From positions 1 to 49,298 of the forward strand of contig JAAYYU010000001.1 of the NCBI GenBank assembly GCA_012515235.1: DNA of 49,298 nucleotides, in the 5' to 3' direction. Below the pieces are notes generated by a model. That model saw only the letters and a program-made list of their open reading frames with translations. It was not told where the DNA came from and ran no database searches. Below are positions 13,892 through 23,249 of the stretch, piece by piece. Source of the stretch: Candidatus Anammoximicrobium sp. (lineage in GTDB: Bacteria > Planctomycetota > Planctomycetia > Pirellulales > Pirellulaceae). Position 1 is the stretch's first letter. Each line of letters begins with the position of its first letter. Position numbers and translations under genes: made by a program.

Positions 13892-15712
13892 ATGTCGGAC
13901 GACAGTTTTAATCCGTATCACGAATGGCTTGGACTCGATCGCCGTGTGACGCAGCCCAATTTCTACCAACTGCTTGGGCTTGATCCGGGCGAACAAAGCC
14001 TGCCGCGGATCGCGGAAGCTGGCGAGCGTGCGATGGCCCAAGCGCGGGGTTGCCGGCCGGGCAATCGGGGCGCGCAGTGGGCCAAGATGCTCGAAGAAAT
14101 CACGGCGGCGGCCAGTTGCCTGTCCGACCCGATCCGGCGGGCCGAGTACGATCGACAGTTGGGCCGCGGTGGGACGGGGAGGAGCTTCAATCGGCCGGCG
14201 CCGCGGAGCCAATCCACTCCCATCGCGGGCACCGCTCCGGCGGCAACGTCCTTGCCGCAAGCCGCTTCCGGGGCGTTGCCCATGCAAGCCCCGCAAGGCA
14301 TCCCCGCGGCCTACGGCCATAGCCCGACTGGCCCAACTGCCTATCCGAATCCCATGGCGCCGCTTGCGCCGACGGGACCGACGGCCACGCCCGCCCGCGG
14401 CGGGTATGGATCGCCCGCAGCGAGCGCCCGTAGAACCGCCGCCGGCGAAATGTTGCCCACTGCGGTGCCGCTCAGGCCCATGCCGGCGACTCCCGCCGCC
14501 GTGCCCGTTCCGGTGTCCGGTCCAGACCGCCGCAGTCCTGCCAAGGTTCGCCCGCGTCCAAAGACATCCAACGTGACCGTGATTGCCGTCAGCGCCGGCA
14601 TAGGCATGATGGTCCTGGCCGGCGCGATCATGCTGGTCATCTTCTCTCAGCAACCGCCGGACCGCGGTGGCAGCACGTACGGGTCGTTCGCCCAGAACCG
14701 ACCGATCGTCAACGGGTCCAGATCGTCCGCGCCCGCACCGCTGCCGCCGACGGATCCATCGACGGCAGCGACGGAGCGGATGGCAGGGCAAGTCGAGGTT
14801 CCGGCGGAGAGTCGAGTTGGCCCGCCCCGCGAAAGCTCGCCCCGCGAAGGCCCTGCTAGGGAAGGCCCACCCCAGGGAACGCCGGCTGCTGAAATGCCGC
14901 CAACCCCGCTGAACGCCGACAATACGCTTCGCCTGCCAGCCTTTCCCGCTGCCCCAACGCTGCCCTCCCCAGACGCGATCCTGCCGCCGCAGACGCAGTC
15001 GCCAACTGCCGGCGAATCCCTGATCGTGCCTTCGCAACCCAGTGCGGCGACGCCGGACGGAGTCATGTCTCCGCCGGCGATGTCCGAGCCAGGATCGGGG
15101 CCGGCCAGCGGGACCTCTGACACCAAACTCGATCCGCTAAAACCGCGCGAAGCGTCAACCAAGGCCACGGCCGTCAGTCCGGAGGAAGTTGCAGCGCTGG
15201 CCAAAACGCTCCAAGCGGCGCACGCGGCCATCGTGAACCGCGAGTATGACGCGGCGGAAGCCGAACTGAACAAAGTGGCCTCGTTGCCCAAACTGCCGCT
15301 GGACCATGCCAAGTACGAACGACTGACGCTGTGGGCGGGCTACGCCAAGAATTTCCAGGCCGCGCTGCAGCGGGCCGTCGCCGGCTTGCACCCCGGTGAC
15401 GATATCGAAGTCGGCAGCAGCACGGTCGTGGGATTCGTCAGTGCAGACAAGGACTCGATCACCTTGCGCGTCTCCGGAACCAATCGCACCTATGCCTTGG
15501 ACCGTCTGCCTGCCGGCTTGGCGGTGGCCATCGCAGACCGCTGGATGAAAAAAGACGATGCGGCGTCGTTGGCGATGAAAGGCGCTTACGTCGCCGCGCT
15601 GAAAGACCTGGACGAGGAACGCAAGGCGAAAGCCCGCGAGTGGCTGCAGGAAGCCTCCCGCAGGGGCATCCAGGGCGAGTTGCACAAGGTGCTGGACGAC
15701 AGGTACGACTGA
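13892..15712 (+). CDS. Single-pass membrane protein with degenerate J-like N-terminus
   Basis: The 606-residue protein opens NPYHEWLGLDRRVTQPNFYQLLGLDPGE, the form seen in planctomycete J-like proteins. It continues through LSDPIRRAEYDRQLG at about 78-91, which matches the end of a J domain. The HPD triad required to stimulate DnaK is not present. A long Pro/Ala/Thr-rich linker follows, with one membrane helix at about 228-252 (VIAVSAGIGMMVLAGAIMLV). A second Pro/Ser-rich stretch leads to a helical C-terminal domain from about 420. I chose the ATG at 13892 because the J-like domain starts there. The function is unknown; it may be a membrane scaffold. Confidence 0.75.
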   Translation: MSDDSFNPYHEWLGLDRRVTQPNFYQLLGLDPGEQSLPRIAEAGERAMAQARGCRPGNRGAQWAKMLEEITAAASCLSDPIRRAEYDRQLGRGGTGRSFNRPAPRSQSTPIAGTAPAATSLPQAASGALPMQAPQGIPAAYGHSPTGPTAYPNPMAPLAPTGPTATPARGGYGSPAASARRTAAGEMLPTAVPLRPMPATPAAVPVPVSGPDRRSPAKVRPRPKTSNVTVIAVSAGIGMMVLAGAIMLVIFSQQPPDRGGSTYGSFAQNRPIVNGSRSSAPAPLPPTDPSTAATERMAGQVEVPAESRVGPPRESSPREGPAREGPPQGTPAAEMPPTPLNADNTLRLPAFPAAPTLPSPDAILPPQTQSPTAGESLIVPSQPSAATPDGVMSPPAMSEPGSGPASGTSDTKLDPLKPREASTKATAVSPEEVAALAKTLQAAHAAIVNREYDAAEAELNKVASLPKLPLDHAKYERLTLWAGYAKNFQAALQRAVAGLHPGDDIEVGSSTVVGFVSADKDSITLRVSGTNRTYALDRLPAGLAVAIADRWMKKDDAASLAMKGAYVAALKDLDEERKAKAREWLQEASRRGIQGELHKVLDDRYD

Positions 15713-15751
15713 GCCTCGTTCGAGGAGGCAGTTCGAAAGGACGTGTTTGCC

Positions 15752-17635
15752 ATGACCAAGCCTGAGCGTTCTCGCCGGCTCCGATACGCGTTCCGTCTTG
15801 CGGCGATCCTGTTCCAGTGCGCGTTCTGGTGCGGGTCGTGGTGCGTCGCTCAAGAGCGAATCGTCTTGCTCGAAAACGTGCAAGTCGAAGGCACCGTCAA
15901 GTCCGTCCGCGCGGGTTTCGTTGCGGTAACCGACTCGGCCGGCAAGGAAACTGAATTCAAGATCCAGTCCAAAGACGAGCCGGGCGTGCCCTTGTCCGGG
16001 ACGCAAGCCGTACTTAACTTTCCCGCTCAAGTACAAGTCCGCGGACTGCTCTCGGCAAAATCGCTGAAGACGGGCGCGCTCGTCCGCTTCGCAGGCAAGC
16101 TCAATCGCGTCGGCCGCACGGAGGGCAGCGTCGGTCAGGTTGCGGTCGTTGACCCGAAAAGCCACTCGCCGAGCCTGAAGGTGGACAAAGAGCCGGCCGA
16201 ACGCGGCGGGTACGCGGATTGCACGATCGTCGCCGAGATCTTCTCGTGCCGCGAAAACCGCCTGATCGTCAACACGCCAAAGACCGATTACGTCCGCAGT
16301 CCGCGGTTGGCTTTCAAACTGGCTCCCGACGCGGAGATCTTGCTGGAGAGCGACGATTATCGCCGAGCAAATCCGGGGGACAAGGTCACACGGCTGTTGG
16401 CTGCCCGTCTGTCGACCGGCGACACCTTGATCAAGGAATTGGCTGTGGAAGTCGCGGGCGACGCGGTGCCGCAGCCCGGTCCGGAGGCGGGCGAGTTGAG
16501 CAAGTACGGGCACCTGTCTGCGGCCGCATCCAAGCCGCGCGACGTGCGTTCGACCCACTTCCTGCTCCACACCGACGTCTCGGACCGCGACGCCCAGATC
16601 CTGCTCGACACGCTCGAGACGATGATTTTCCTCGTCTCGAACTACTTCGGCCGTCCGCCGTCCGGCATCCTGGAATGCTACGTAGTCCGCGACTTGCAGC
16701 AATGGCCGCCGGGCCTGATTCCGCCGGAGGCGGTAGCCAAGATCTCCGAACCGGCGGGCGTCACGCTGTCGGTGCGGGCGGGCAACATGGCCAAGTCCCT
16801 CGTCTACTCGTGCGACAAGGTGGGCGTGGTCCGGCACGAAGCCATTCACGCTTATTGCCAGCAGACCTTTGGCGATACGGGGCCGACCTGGTATGCCGAA
16901 GGCCTGGCCGAGATGGGCCACTATTGGAACAAGGACCAACTCGCGGTCGAGGTCGACCCGGTGGTCATCAACCATCTCAAGAACTCGCCGCCCAAGAAGA
17001 TGCTGGACATCGTCGCCGCCGGACAGATCACGGGCGATTCGTGGCAGGCGTACGCCTGGCGGTGGGCGCTGTGCTATCTGCTGTGCAACAACCCCAACTA
17101 CGCGGGACGCTTCAAGGCTTTGGGAATTGCCTTGATGAGCCAGCAGCCGGGGGTCTCGTTCGAGAGCGTCTACGGACCGGTGGCGCGGGAGATCTCGTTC
17201 GAGTACGACTTGTTCGTTCAGCAACTGGACAACGGCTACCGCCCGGATCTGTGTGCCTGGCAGTGGGGCCGCAAGTTTCACTTCCTGCCGAACCAAGGCC
17301 ACGTCACCGTCAAGGTGGCGGCCAAGTACGGCTGGCAGGCGACGGGCTTGAAACTGGCCGCCGGCCAGCCGTTGGACTACGCGGCCGAAGGCGTCTGGAA
17401 ACTGCAGGCCAAAGAGAAAGACCTGACGGCCGACGGCGATGCCCAGGGCCGCGGCCGCTTGATCGGCATCGTCATGAAGGACTTTGCCTTGAGCAAACCC
17501 TTCGAACTCGGCGTCCGCGGCAACTGCACAGCGCCGCAGGACGGCGATCTGTATCTCCGCTGCCGCGACGACTGGAACAGGATCGGCGACCACGACGGCA
17601 CGATCAGCGTCCACCTGCGCAAACCGCCGCGCTGA
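15752..17635 (+). CDS. Secreted zincin-like metallopeptidase with a possible C-terminal lectin-like domain
   Basis: The 627-residue protein has a signal peptide (hydrophobic stretch LAAILFQCAFWCGSW). The first 250 residues form an unassigned beta-rich region. The catalytic-type part has the zincin motif HEAIH (in VVRHEAIHAYC) followed about 20 residues later by WYAEGLAE, whose Glu is a plausible third zinc ligand, as in gluzincins of the DUF1570 kind. The last 110 residues (GRLIGIV ... FELGVRG ... DGDLYLRCRDDW ... DHDGTISVHL) resemble LecA/PA-I-type galactose lectins. Protein or glycoprotein turnover at the cell surface is a reasonable guess. The start is the ATG at 15752, with AAAGG upstream; the in-frame GTG at 15743 is too close to that site. 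Confidence 0.75.
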   Translation: MTKPERSRRLRYAFRLAAILFQCAFWCGSWCVAQERIVLLENVQVEGTVKSVRAGFVAVTDSAGKETEFKIQSKDEPGVPLSGTQAVLNFPAQVQVRGLLSAKSLKTGALVRFAGKLNRVGRTEGSVGQVAVVDPKSHSPSLKVDKEPAERGGYADCTIVAEIFSCRENRLIVNTPKTDYVRSPRLAFKLAPDAEILLESDDYRRANPGDKVTRLLAARLSTGDTLIKELAVEVAGDAVPQPGPEAGELSKYGHLSAAASKPRDVRSTHFLLHTDVSDRDAQILLDTLETMIFLVSNYFGRPPSGILECYVVRDLQQWPPGLIPPEAVAKISEPAGVTLSVRAGNMAKSLVYSCDKVGVVRHEAIHAYCQQTFGDTGPTWYAEGLAEMGHYWNKDQLAVEVDPVVINHLKNSPPKKMLDIVAAGQITGDSWQAYAWRWALCYLLCNNPNYAGRFKALGIALMSQQPGVSFESVYGPVAREISFEYDLFVQQLDNGYRPDLCAWQWGRKFHFLPNQGHVTVKVAAKYGWQATGLKLAAGQPLDYAAEGVWKLQAKEKDLTADGDAQGRGRLIGIVMKDFALSKPFELGVRGNCTAPQDGDLYLRCRDDWNRIGDHDGTISVHLRKPPR

Positions 17636-17720
17636 CAGGCGTCGCCCTGCCGTGTGACACGGCTTGCACCGTCAACGGCCGATGCGTCGTTGTTTGGCCC
17701 GCATTTTGTGCCGCTGCCAA

Positions 17721-17849
17721 CTACGACAGGAATGCCTGACGCTTGGCCAAGATCGCGGAAATGGCCTGCACCCCGGATTCCGTCAGGCGTTGGCGCTGCG
17801 TGCGCGGAGTCTTTGCGATCAGGGCGTGAGCGCGCAACCACGCGAGCTT
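17721..17849 (-). pseudogene. Remnant of a winged-helix-like C-terminus
   Basis: The minus strand encodes KLAWLRAHALIAKTPRTQRQ, then RLTESGVQAISAILAKRQAF and LS before a TAG. The pattern LRAHALI.K.P.T.R..LT..G is that of winged-helix C-terminal ends seen in several planctomycete proteins, including mobile-element products. No start or upstream domain is left. The assignment is tentative. Confidence 0.35.
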
Positions 17850-17881
17850 CGGGGGGCCCGCCCGCGCTGGCTCCCTTGTCG

Positions 17882-18054
17882 CCACGCCGCTTGCCAGCGT
17901 GGACCGAGGTTCCAGACCAGGCCGTGCCGCCCGACCCCATCGCCCCTCGTCACCAAGGCTGCCTTCGAGCGTGGAACCATGTTCCTAAGCAGACGTCGTC
18001 TCGCTCCTTGCGTCCAGCACCGTGAACGCTGCCCCACGCTGGCAAGCAGCGTGG
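17882..18054. repeat. Two further CCACGCTG-type hairpin repeats in inverted orientation
   Basis: CCACGCCG CTTGC CAGCGTGG lies at 17882-17902 and CCACGCTG GCAAG CAGCGTGG at 18034-18054. The loops are reverse complements, so the two units face each other. Sequence between them (GCGTGGAACCATGTTC) resembles the flank of the copy near 757, so the repeat unit is longer than the hairpin itself. Confidence 0.75.
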
Positions 18055-18221
18055 CGGCCAAGCACCGGCGGACACGGGCCAAGTCCAGGCGGGGGCAATC
18101 GACCACGACCTGCTTGGGGGCGAGCTGCGAGCGGACCGCCTGGCCCGATCAGGGATTTTTGGAGCCGCAAGGCCCTGCTGCCCACACGCGCCGCGGCGGA
18201 CGGCCGCCGAAACCAGTGTGG

Positions 18222-21200
18222 TTATTCGGACGAAACGTCGATTCGCAGCGGGCCGACCTCAGCCGGCAACGCGGCCGCGGCGCGGTGTCGGCGGCGGTCG
18301 GCCAGCCATTGGATCGAATAGTAGAACACGGGCGTAAGAAAGATCCCAAAGAACGTCACGCCCAACATGCCGCTGAACACGGCCGTGCCCAGCGTGCGGC
18401 GCATTTCCGCGCCGGCCCCGCTGGAGAGAACCAGCGGCACGACCCCCAGGATGAACGCGAAGGATGTCATCATGATCGGACGCAGGCGGAGCCGGCAGGC
18501 TTCCACAGTGGCCTCGTACCGCGACATACCCGCTTCGTGTTTCGCCTTGGCGAACTCCACGATCAGGATGGCGTTCTTGCTCGCCAAGCCCACCAGAACG
18601 ACAAACCCGATCTGGGTGAAGATATTGATGTCCAGGCCGACCAGCGCCACGCCGGCGACCGAACACAGGATGCACATGGGCACCACGAGGATCACCGCCA
18701 GGGGCAGCGACCAGCTCTCGTACTGTCCCGCCAGCACCAGGAACACCAGCAGCACGGCCCCGCTGAACACGAACAGCGTGGTGTTGCGGGCGATCAGTTG
18801 CAGGTAGGAGATTTCGGTCCATTCAAAGGCCATGCCCGCGGGCAGGATCTGCCCTGCCAGGGCGCTGACCGCTTCGATCGTCTGGCCGGTGCTGCGGCCG
18901 GGGGCGGCGGAACCCTGGACGGCCGCGGCGGGGTACATGTTGTAACGGATCACGGAGAACGGCCCGCCCCGATCCTCGAGTTTGGCCAGCGTGCCCAGCG
19001 GCACCATGTCGCCGCGGAGGTTGCGGATCTGCAGGCGGCGCACGTCGTCCAGGTTCATCCGGTATCGCGTGTCGGCCTGGACGTTCACTTGCCAGGTGCG
19101 ACCGAAGAGATTGATGTCGTTGACGTAGGCCCCGCCCAATTGGACCTGCAGAGCCTGGAAGACTTCGTCCAGGGGCACTCCCATCGCTTTGCACTTGGTG
19201 CGGTCGACGTCCACGTACAGCTGCGGCGTATTGGCCCGGAAGGCCGTGAACAGGCCGGTCAATCCCGGCGTCTGGTTGCCCTGACGCACCAACTCGTCCG
19301 CCTGGGCTTGAAGGGCCGGAAGGCCGTCGTTGCCGCGGTCCTGGAGCATGATTTTGAAACCGCCGCCCGTGCCCAGGCCGCGCATCGGCGGGGGGGCGAG
19401 CACGGCCACGTTGGCCGTCTGGATCTCGTCGGCAAACCGCCGCCGCAGCGTGGCGGCGATCGCATCAGCCCGCAAGTCCGGCGTCCGCCGCTCCTCGAAC
19501 GGCTTGAGGATCACAAACACGTTGCCCATGTTCGAGCCGTTGATGCCCAAGACATAGGACATGCCGCAGGTGCGCAGCACATGAGCCACGCCCGGCGTCT
19601 GGCGGAGGATCTTGTACACCTGCTCCACCGTCGCGTCGGTCCGTTCCAACGAAGCGGAATCGGGCAACTGGATCGCGGCAAACAGATAGCCCTGGTCCTG
19701 GGGCGGGATGAAGCCCGTGGGCATCCGGCCGAAACTCCAGCCGGTCAGCCAGACCAGCCCCGCGTACAGGACCAGCACCAAAAAACTCATCCGCAACGCG
19801 CGGCCGACCAGCCACGCGTACCCGCTGATGGACACCGCAAAGAACCGGTTAAACAACTTGAAGAACCAGCCCAGCAGGAGGTTGATTCCCCGCGCCAAGG
19901 GATCTTGCTGGGCGTGCCGGGGCTTCAGGAGAATCGCGCACAAGGCGGGACTGAGCGTCAGCGAGTTCATCGCGGACAGCAACGTGGACACGGCAATCGT
20001 CAGGGCAAACTGCCGGAAGAACAACCCCGTGATGCCGGTGATGAACACGCAAGGCAGGAACACCGAGGACAGCACCAGGCCGATGGCCACCAACGCCCAG
20101 GACACCTCGGCCATCGCCTTGTGGGCGGCCGCCCGCGGGCTCAGCCCGCGTTCGATGTGATGCTCGGTGGCCTCCACCACCACGATCGCGTCATCGACCA
20201 CGATCCCAATCGCTAGCACCAGGCCAAACAACGAGAGGGTGTTGATGGAGAAGCCCAGCGCGGCCATGGCGGCAAACGTGCCGATGATCGCCACCGGGAC
20301 GGCGATCAGCGGGATCAGCGCCGAACGCCAATTCTGCAGAAACACGAGGACCACGATCGACACCAGGATCACGGCGTCCAGCAGCGTCTTGAACACTTCG
20401 TCGATCGATTCGCGGATGTAAGGCGTCGTGTCGTAGTGGATGCAGTAATCGAGCCCTTCGGGGAACCGCTGCTTGAGTTCCGCCATCTTGGCCTTGACCG
20501 CATCCGCCGTGCTCAGGGCGTTCGCCCCCGGCAGCTGGGCAACGGCCAGTCCGGCCGCCGGGTACTCGTCGACGTAAATCTTCATGTTCTGGTTTCTGGC
20601 GCCCAACTCCACGCGGCTGATGTCGCGGAGTCGCGTGATCCGCCCGCGGCCGTCGGTCTTGACGATGATGTCGGCGAACTGCTCCGGATCGGTCAGCCGC
20701 CCCAGGGTCGTCATCGTGTACTGGAAGTTGACCCCCTGGGCGGCTGGCGGCTGGCCGAGTTGCCCGGCCGCCACCTGCACGTTTTGCTCGCGGAGCGCAC
20801 CCAAGACGTCCCCGACGGTCATCCGCCGCGCCGTGAGCCGGTCCGGATCCAGCCAGACCCGCATGCTGTAGTCCTGCTGTCCGAAGACCCGTGCGTCGCC
20901 CACGCCGTCGATGCGGGCTAGTTCGTCGATCACCTGAATCGTCGCGTAGTTGCTCAGATACAACTGGTCGTAGCGCCCGTCGGGCGAGAACAGGTTGATG
21001 ATCATGATCAGGTCGGGCGACCGCTTCTTGGTGACCACCCCGACTTGCTTGACCACGTCCGGGAGCGAAGGCAGGGCCATTGCAACGCGGTTTTGCACGA
21101 GCACCTGGGCCATGTTCAGATTCGTGCCCACCTTGAAGGTGACCGTCAGCGTGTAGCTGCCATCGCTGCTGGACTGGGAGGACATGTACAGCATGTCTTC

Positions 21201-21419
21201 CACGCCGTTGACCTGCTGCTCGATCGGCGCCGCCACGGTGTCGGCGAGCACCTCGGCGCTGGCGCCGGGATAGGTGCAGGTGACCTGCACGGTCGGCGGC
21301 GTCACCTCGGGATACTGCGCCACGGGCAGCATAAACAAGGCCGCCAGCCCGATCAGCGTGATCATGATCGAGGGCACGGAGGCCAGGATCGGTCGCTCGA
21401 TAAAGAACTGCGAAAACAC
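18222..21419 (-). CDS. RND efflux transporter, HAE1 (AcrB/MexB-like) family
   Basis: The 1065-residue inner-membrane protein has the full RND pattern. It starts MFSQFFIERPILASV, followed by LPVAQYPEVTPPTVQVTCTY. The proton-relay aspartates lie in TM4 (GIVVDDAIVVVEATEHHIER, near residue 405). QNWRSALIPLIAVPVAIIGT is typical, and a second repeat follows with GYLFAAIQLPDSASLERT. Two large periplasmic loops and 12 membrane helices are expected. It pumps hydrophobic or amphipathic compounds using the proton gradient, with the adaptor encoded 8 bp upstream. No outer-membrane channel gene lies in the window, so one must be borrowed from elsewhere. Confidence 0.95.
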   Translation of the reverse strand: MFSQFFIERPILASVPSIMITLIGLAALFMLPVAQYPEVTPPTVQVTCTYPGASAEVLADTVAAPIEQQVNGVEDMLYMSSQSSSDGSYTLTVTFKVGTNLNMAQVLVQNRVAMALPSLPDVVKQVGVVTKKRSPDLIMIINLFSPDGRYDQLYLSNYATIQVIDELARIDGVGDARVFGQQDYSMRVWLDPDRLTARRMTVGDVLGALREQNVQVAAGQLGQPPAAQGVNFQYTMTTLGRLTDPEQFADIIVKTDGRGRITRLRDISRVELGARNQNMKIYVDEYPAAGLAVAQLPGANALSTADAVKAKMAELKQRFPEGLDYCIHYDTTPYIRESIDEVFKTLLDAVILVSIVVLVFLQNWRSALIPLIAVPVAIIGTFAAMAALGFSINTLSLFGLVLAIGIVVDDAIVVVEATEHHIERGLSPRAAAHKAMAEVSWALVAIGLVLSSVFLPCVFITGITGLFFRQFALTIAVSTLLSAMNSLTLSPALCAILLKPRHAQQDPLARGINLLLGWFFKLFNRFFAVSISGYAWLVGRALRMSFLVLVLYAGLVWLTGWSFGRMPTGFIPPQDQGYLFAAIQLPDSASLERTDATVEQVYKILRQTPGVAHVLRTCGMSYVLGINGSNMGNVFVILKPFEERRTPDLRADAIAATLRRRFADEIQTANVAVLAPPPMRGLGTGGGFKIMLQDRGNDGLPALQAQADELVRQGNQTPGLTGLFTAFRANTPQLYVDVDRTKCKAMGVPLDEVFQALQVQLGGAYVNDINLFGRTWQVNVQADTRYRMNLDDVRRLQIRNLRGDMVPLGTLAKLEDRGGPFSVIRYNMYPAAAVQGSAAPGRSTGQTIEAVSALAGQILPAGMAFEWTEISYLQLIARNTTLFVFSGAVLLVFLVLAGQYESWSLPLAVILVVPMCILCSVAGVALVGLDINIFTQIGFVVLVGLASKNAILIVEFAKAKHEAGMSRYEATVEACRLRLRPIMMTSFAFILGVVPLVLSSGAGAEMRRTLGTAVFSGMLGVTFFGIFLTPVFYYSIQWLADRRRHRAAAALPAEVGPLRIDVSSE

Positions 21420-21427
21420 GTCAGGAG

Positions 21428-22783
21428 CTACCTCTTGTCGCTGGACTGCTTGCTGGTCTTCTCGCCGCTCTTCTCCGCGCTCTTCTCCGCGCTCTTGGGC
21501 TCGCTCTTGGGCTCGCTTTTGGGCTCGCTCTTCTCGCGGCGACTTTCGGCGGGTTTTTTGTCGGTTTCTGTGTGGCGTTTCGCGCCGGCCGGATCGCCCG
21601 GCTGGCCGTGGTCGTCACGTTCCTGCGCGGCGGTTTCGGCGGCCGTCTGGTCGGCCCTTTGAGGGCTGACTTTCTGGCCCGGACGCGCCCGTTGCAGGCC
21701 CTGGACGATGACCCACTCGTCGCCGTTCAGGCCCGACTCGACCTCCCGCAAACCGGCGTACAACGCGCCCAGTTTGACCTCGCGATACTGCACCACGTCG
21801 TCGTTGTCGACCGTCAGCAGGAACTTCCGCGCCTGGTCGGTGCCGATCGCCCGTTCGCTGACCAACAGCGCCTGATGGGGCGGGCCGATGGGCAGTCGCA
21901 CGCGGACGTACATCCCCGGCGTCAGGTACCGCGCGTTGTCGAACCGTCCCCGCGCGCGGATCGTCCCGGTGTCCGGATCGATCTGGTTATCGACAAAGTC
22001 GAGTTGACCGGTGTGGGAGAATCCGTCCTCGTCGGCCAGGCCGATTTCGACGGGAACCCGCAACTCCTTGATCCGGCTGAACAGCGTCTGATCGCCGGCC
22101 CGCCAGCCCAGGCTTTCGTACCGCAGCAGCGTCGGCTCTTCGATGTTGAAGTAGACATAGACCGGATCGACGGTCACCACCGTCGTCAGCACGGTCGAAG
22201 CGGACGACCCGTTTTGGACGAGGTTGCCTTCGGTGACTCGCCGCCGGCTGACGCGGCCGTCGATCGGCGACACGACGCGCGTGAATTCCAAGTTCAACTT
22301 GGCCTCGTCCAACACCGCTTCCGCCTTCTGGATGGATGCCTGTTGGACTTTCAGTTCGGCCTGCGCCTGTTCGTATTCATCCTCGCTGACCGCTCCAGAC
22401 GGGCGAAGCCGCTCCGCGCGGCTCAGATTGGTCTTGGCCTTCTCCGCCAAGGCCCGCGCATGTTCCAGTTCGCCCGCCGCCCGATTCAGCGCCAGTTGGT
22501 ACGGCCGCGGGTCGATCTCGAACAGGACGTCGCCCTGCTTGACTTCCTGGCCGTCCACGAAGTGGATCTTCACGATATAGCCCGTGACGCGGGCGCGGAT
22601 TTCGACTTCGCCCACCGCATCCGTCTGGCCGGGAAACTGCACGTACTCGACGACCGGCTGTCGCTCCGGCTTGGCCACCGTGACCTTGGGTGGCTGCGGT
22701 TGAACTGCCGCCGGCATCGTACCGCTGCAGCCGGTCGCGGCCAGCAACCCCATTGCCAACAGAATTCCGAGGCGTATCGTCAC
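21428..22783 (-). CDS. RND periplasmic adaptor (membrane fusion) lipoprotein
   Basis: This is an AcrA/MexA-type adaptor of about 451 residues. The GTG at 22783 follows GAGGT and gives a compact lipoprotein signal ending in LLAATGC, with the lipidated Cys at about 19. An upstream ATG at 22831 would add 16 odd residues. Motifs include VRARVTGYIVKIHFVDGQEV-type biotinyl-lipoyl sequence, an alpha-helical hairpin (ARALAEKAKTNLSRAERL), and beta-barrel sequence (VVSPIDGRVSRRRVTEGNLV). The last 60 residues are unusual: a hydrophilic repeat of KSEPKSEP and AEKSAEKS type. The gene is co-directional with the pump gene 8 bp downstream and surely co-transcribed. Confidence 0.92.
   Translation of the reverse strand: MTIRLGILLAMGLLAATGCSGTMPAAVQPQPPKVTVAKPERQPVVEYVQFPGQTDAVGEVEIRARVTGYIVKIHFVDGQEVKQGDVLFEIDPRPYQLALNRAAGELEHARALAEKAKTNLSRAERLRPSGAVSEDEYEQAQAELKVQQASIQKAEAVLDEAKLNLEFTRVVSPIDGRVSRRRVTEGNLVQNGSSASTVLTTVVTVDPVYVYFNIEEPTLLRYESLGWRAGDQTLFSRIKELRVPVEIGLADEDGFSHTGQLDFVDNQIDPDTGTIRARGRFDNARYLTPGMYVRVRLPIGPPHQALLVSERAIGTDQARKFLLTVDNDDVVQYREVKLGALYAGLREVESGLNGDEWVIVQGLQRARPGQKVSPQRADQTAAETAAQERDDHGQPGDPAGAKRHTETDKKPAESRREKSEPKSEPKSEPKSAEKSAEKSGEKTSKQSSDKR
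21468..21534. repeat. Tandem 12-bp repeats coding the adaptor tail
   Basis: Units of the form GCTCTTCTCCGC and GGGCTCGCTCTT recur in tandem. They encode the KSEP and AEKS repeats at the C-terminus of the adaptor. Such a tract may vary in copy number between strains. Confidence 0.7.
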
Positions 22784-23249
22784 TTTTTGCAAGACCTCAA
22801 TACTGGCCCTGGACCGACTCTGTCTCAGCAAGACGGCTGTCCGGGGATGGGGATGGTAACGCGACCCGACTACGTTGGTTGGCTTCGCGGGTCGCGGCGA
22901 GGGAAGTCTTCGGGCAATATAATACTCACAGCGCAGGCCGACATGCTAGCCAAGCTTCCGCAGTTTGAAAAAAAAGCGGGATTTTCGCTCGGTCAAGGGG
23001 CGTCGATCCGGCGCATCCGTGTGCAGGGCAGCCTGCAGGCTGGCAGCTTGCGTCCATGGTCTCTGGAACGCTGCTGGCGGTTTCCGATGAATCCCAGAAA
23101 AGGCGTTTTCCTTCGCCCGAACCCTATTTGGCGTTCGCGTCATTCTTTGGATAGCCGAAATCCGCGATTTGCGTAATAATGCGCTGTAGCGGACCGAGAC
23201 ATCGGCCTTCGCGTACCCAAAATCTGGCTGTTGGAGGGAGAATCTCAGA
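22784..23249. other. Divergent intergenic region between RND adaptor and TPR gene
   Basis: No gene is visible. A TATAAT lies at 22918-22923 without a fitting -35. A GC-rich short hairpin (GCAGCCTGCAGGCTGG) lies near 23030. The region should hold promoters for both flanking genes. Confidence 0.4.

Larger units (their letters stand above)
17636..18221. other. Intergenic stretch with repeats and a gene remnant
   Basis: This 586-bp gap between convergent genes holds no intact gene. It contains a short minus-strand remnant (17721-17849) and two hairpin repeats (17882-18054). Confidence 0.6.

Noticed and set aside
15155..17614. 819-residue minus-strand frame opposite the zincin gene
   Set aside because: Its composition is that of an antisense shadow (rich in R, Q, H, V) and it has no recognisable motif.
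17664..20216. 850-residue plus-strand frame opposite the RND pump
   Set aside because: Shadow of the RND gene; low-complexity HHQDQQH-type sequence and no start signal.
22918..22923. TATAAT as promoter of the TPR gene
   Set aside because: It lies more than 320 bp from the start codon and has no -35 at the right distance.
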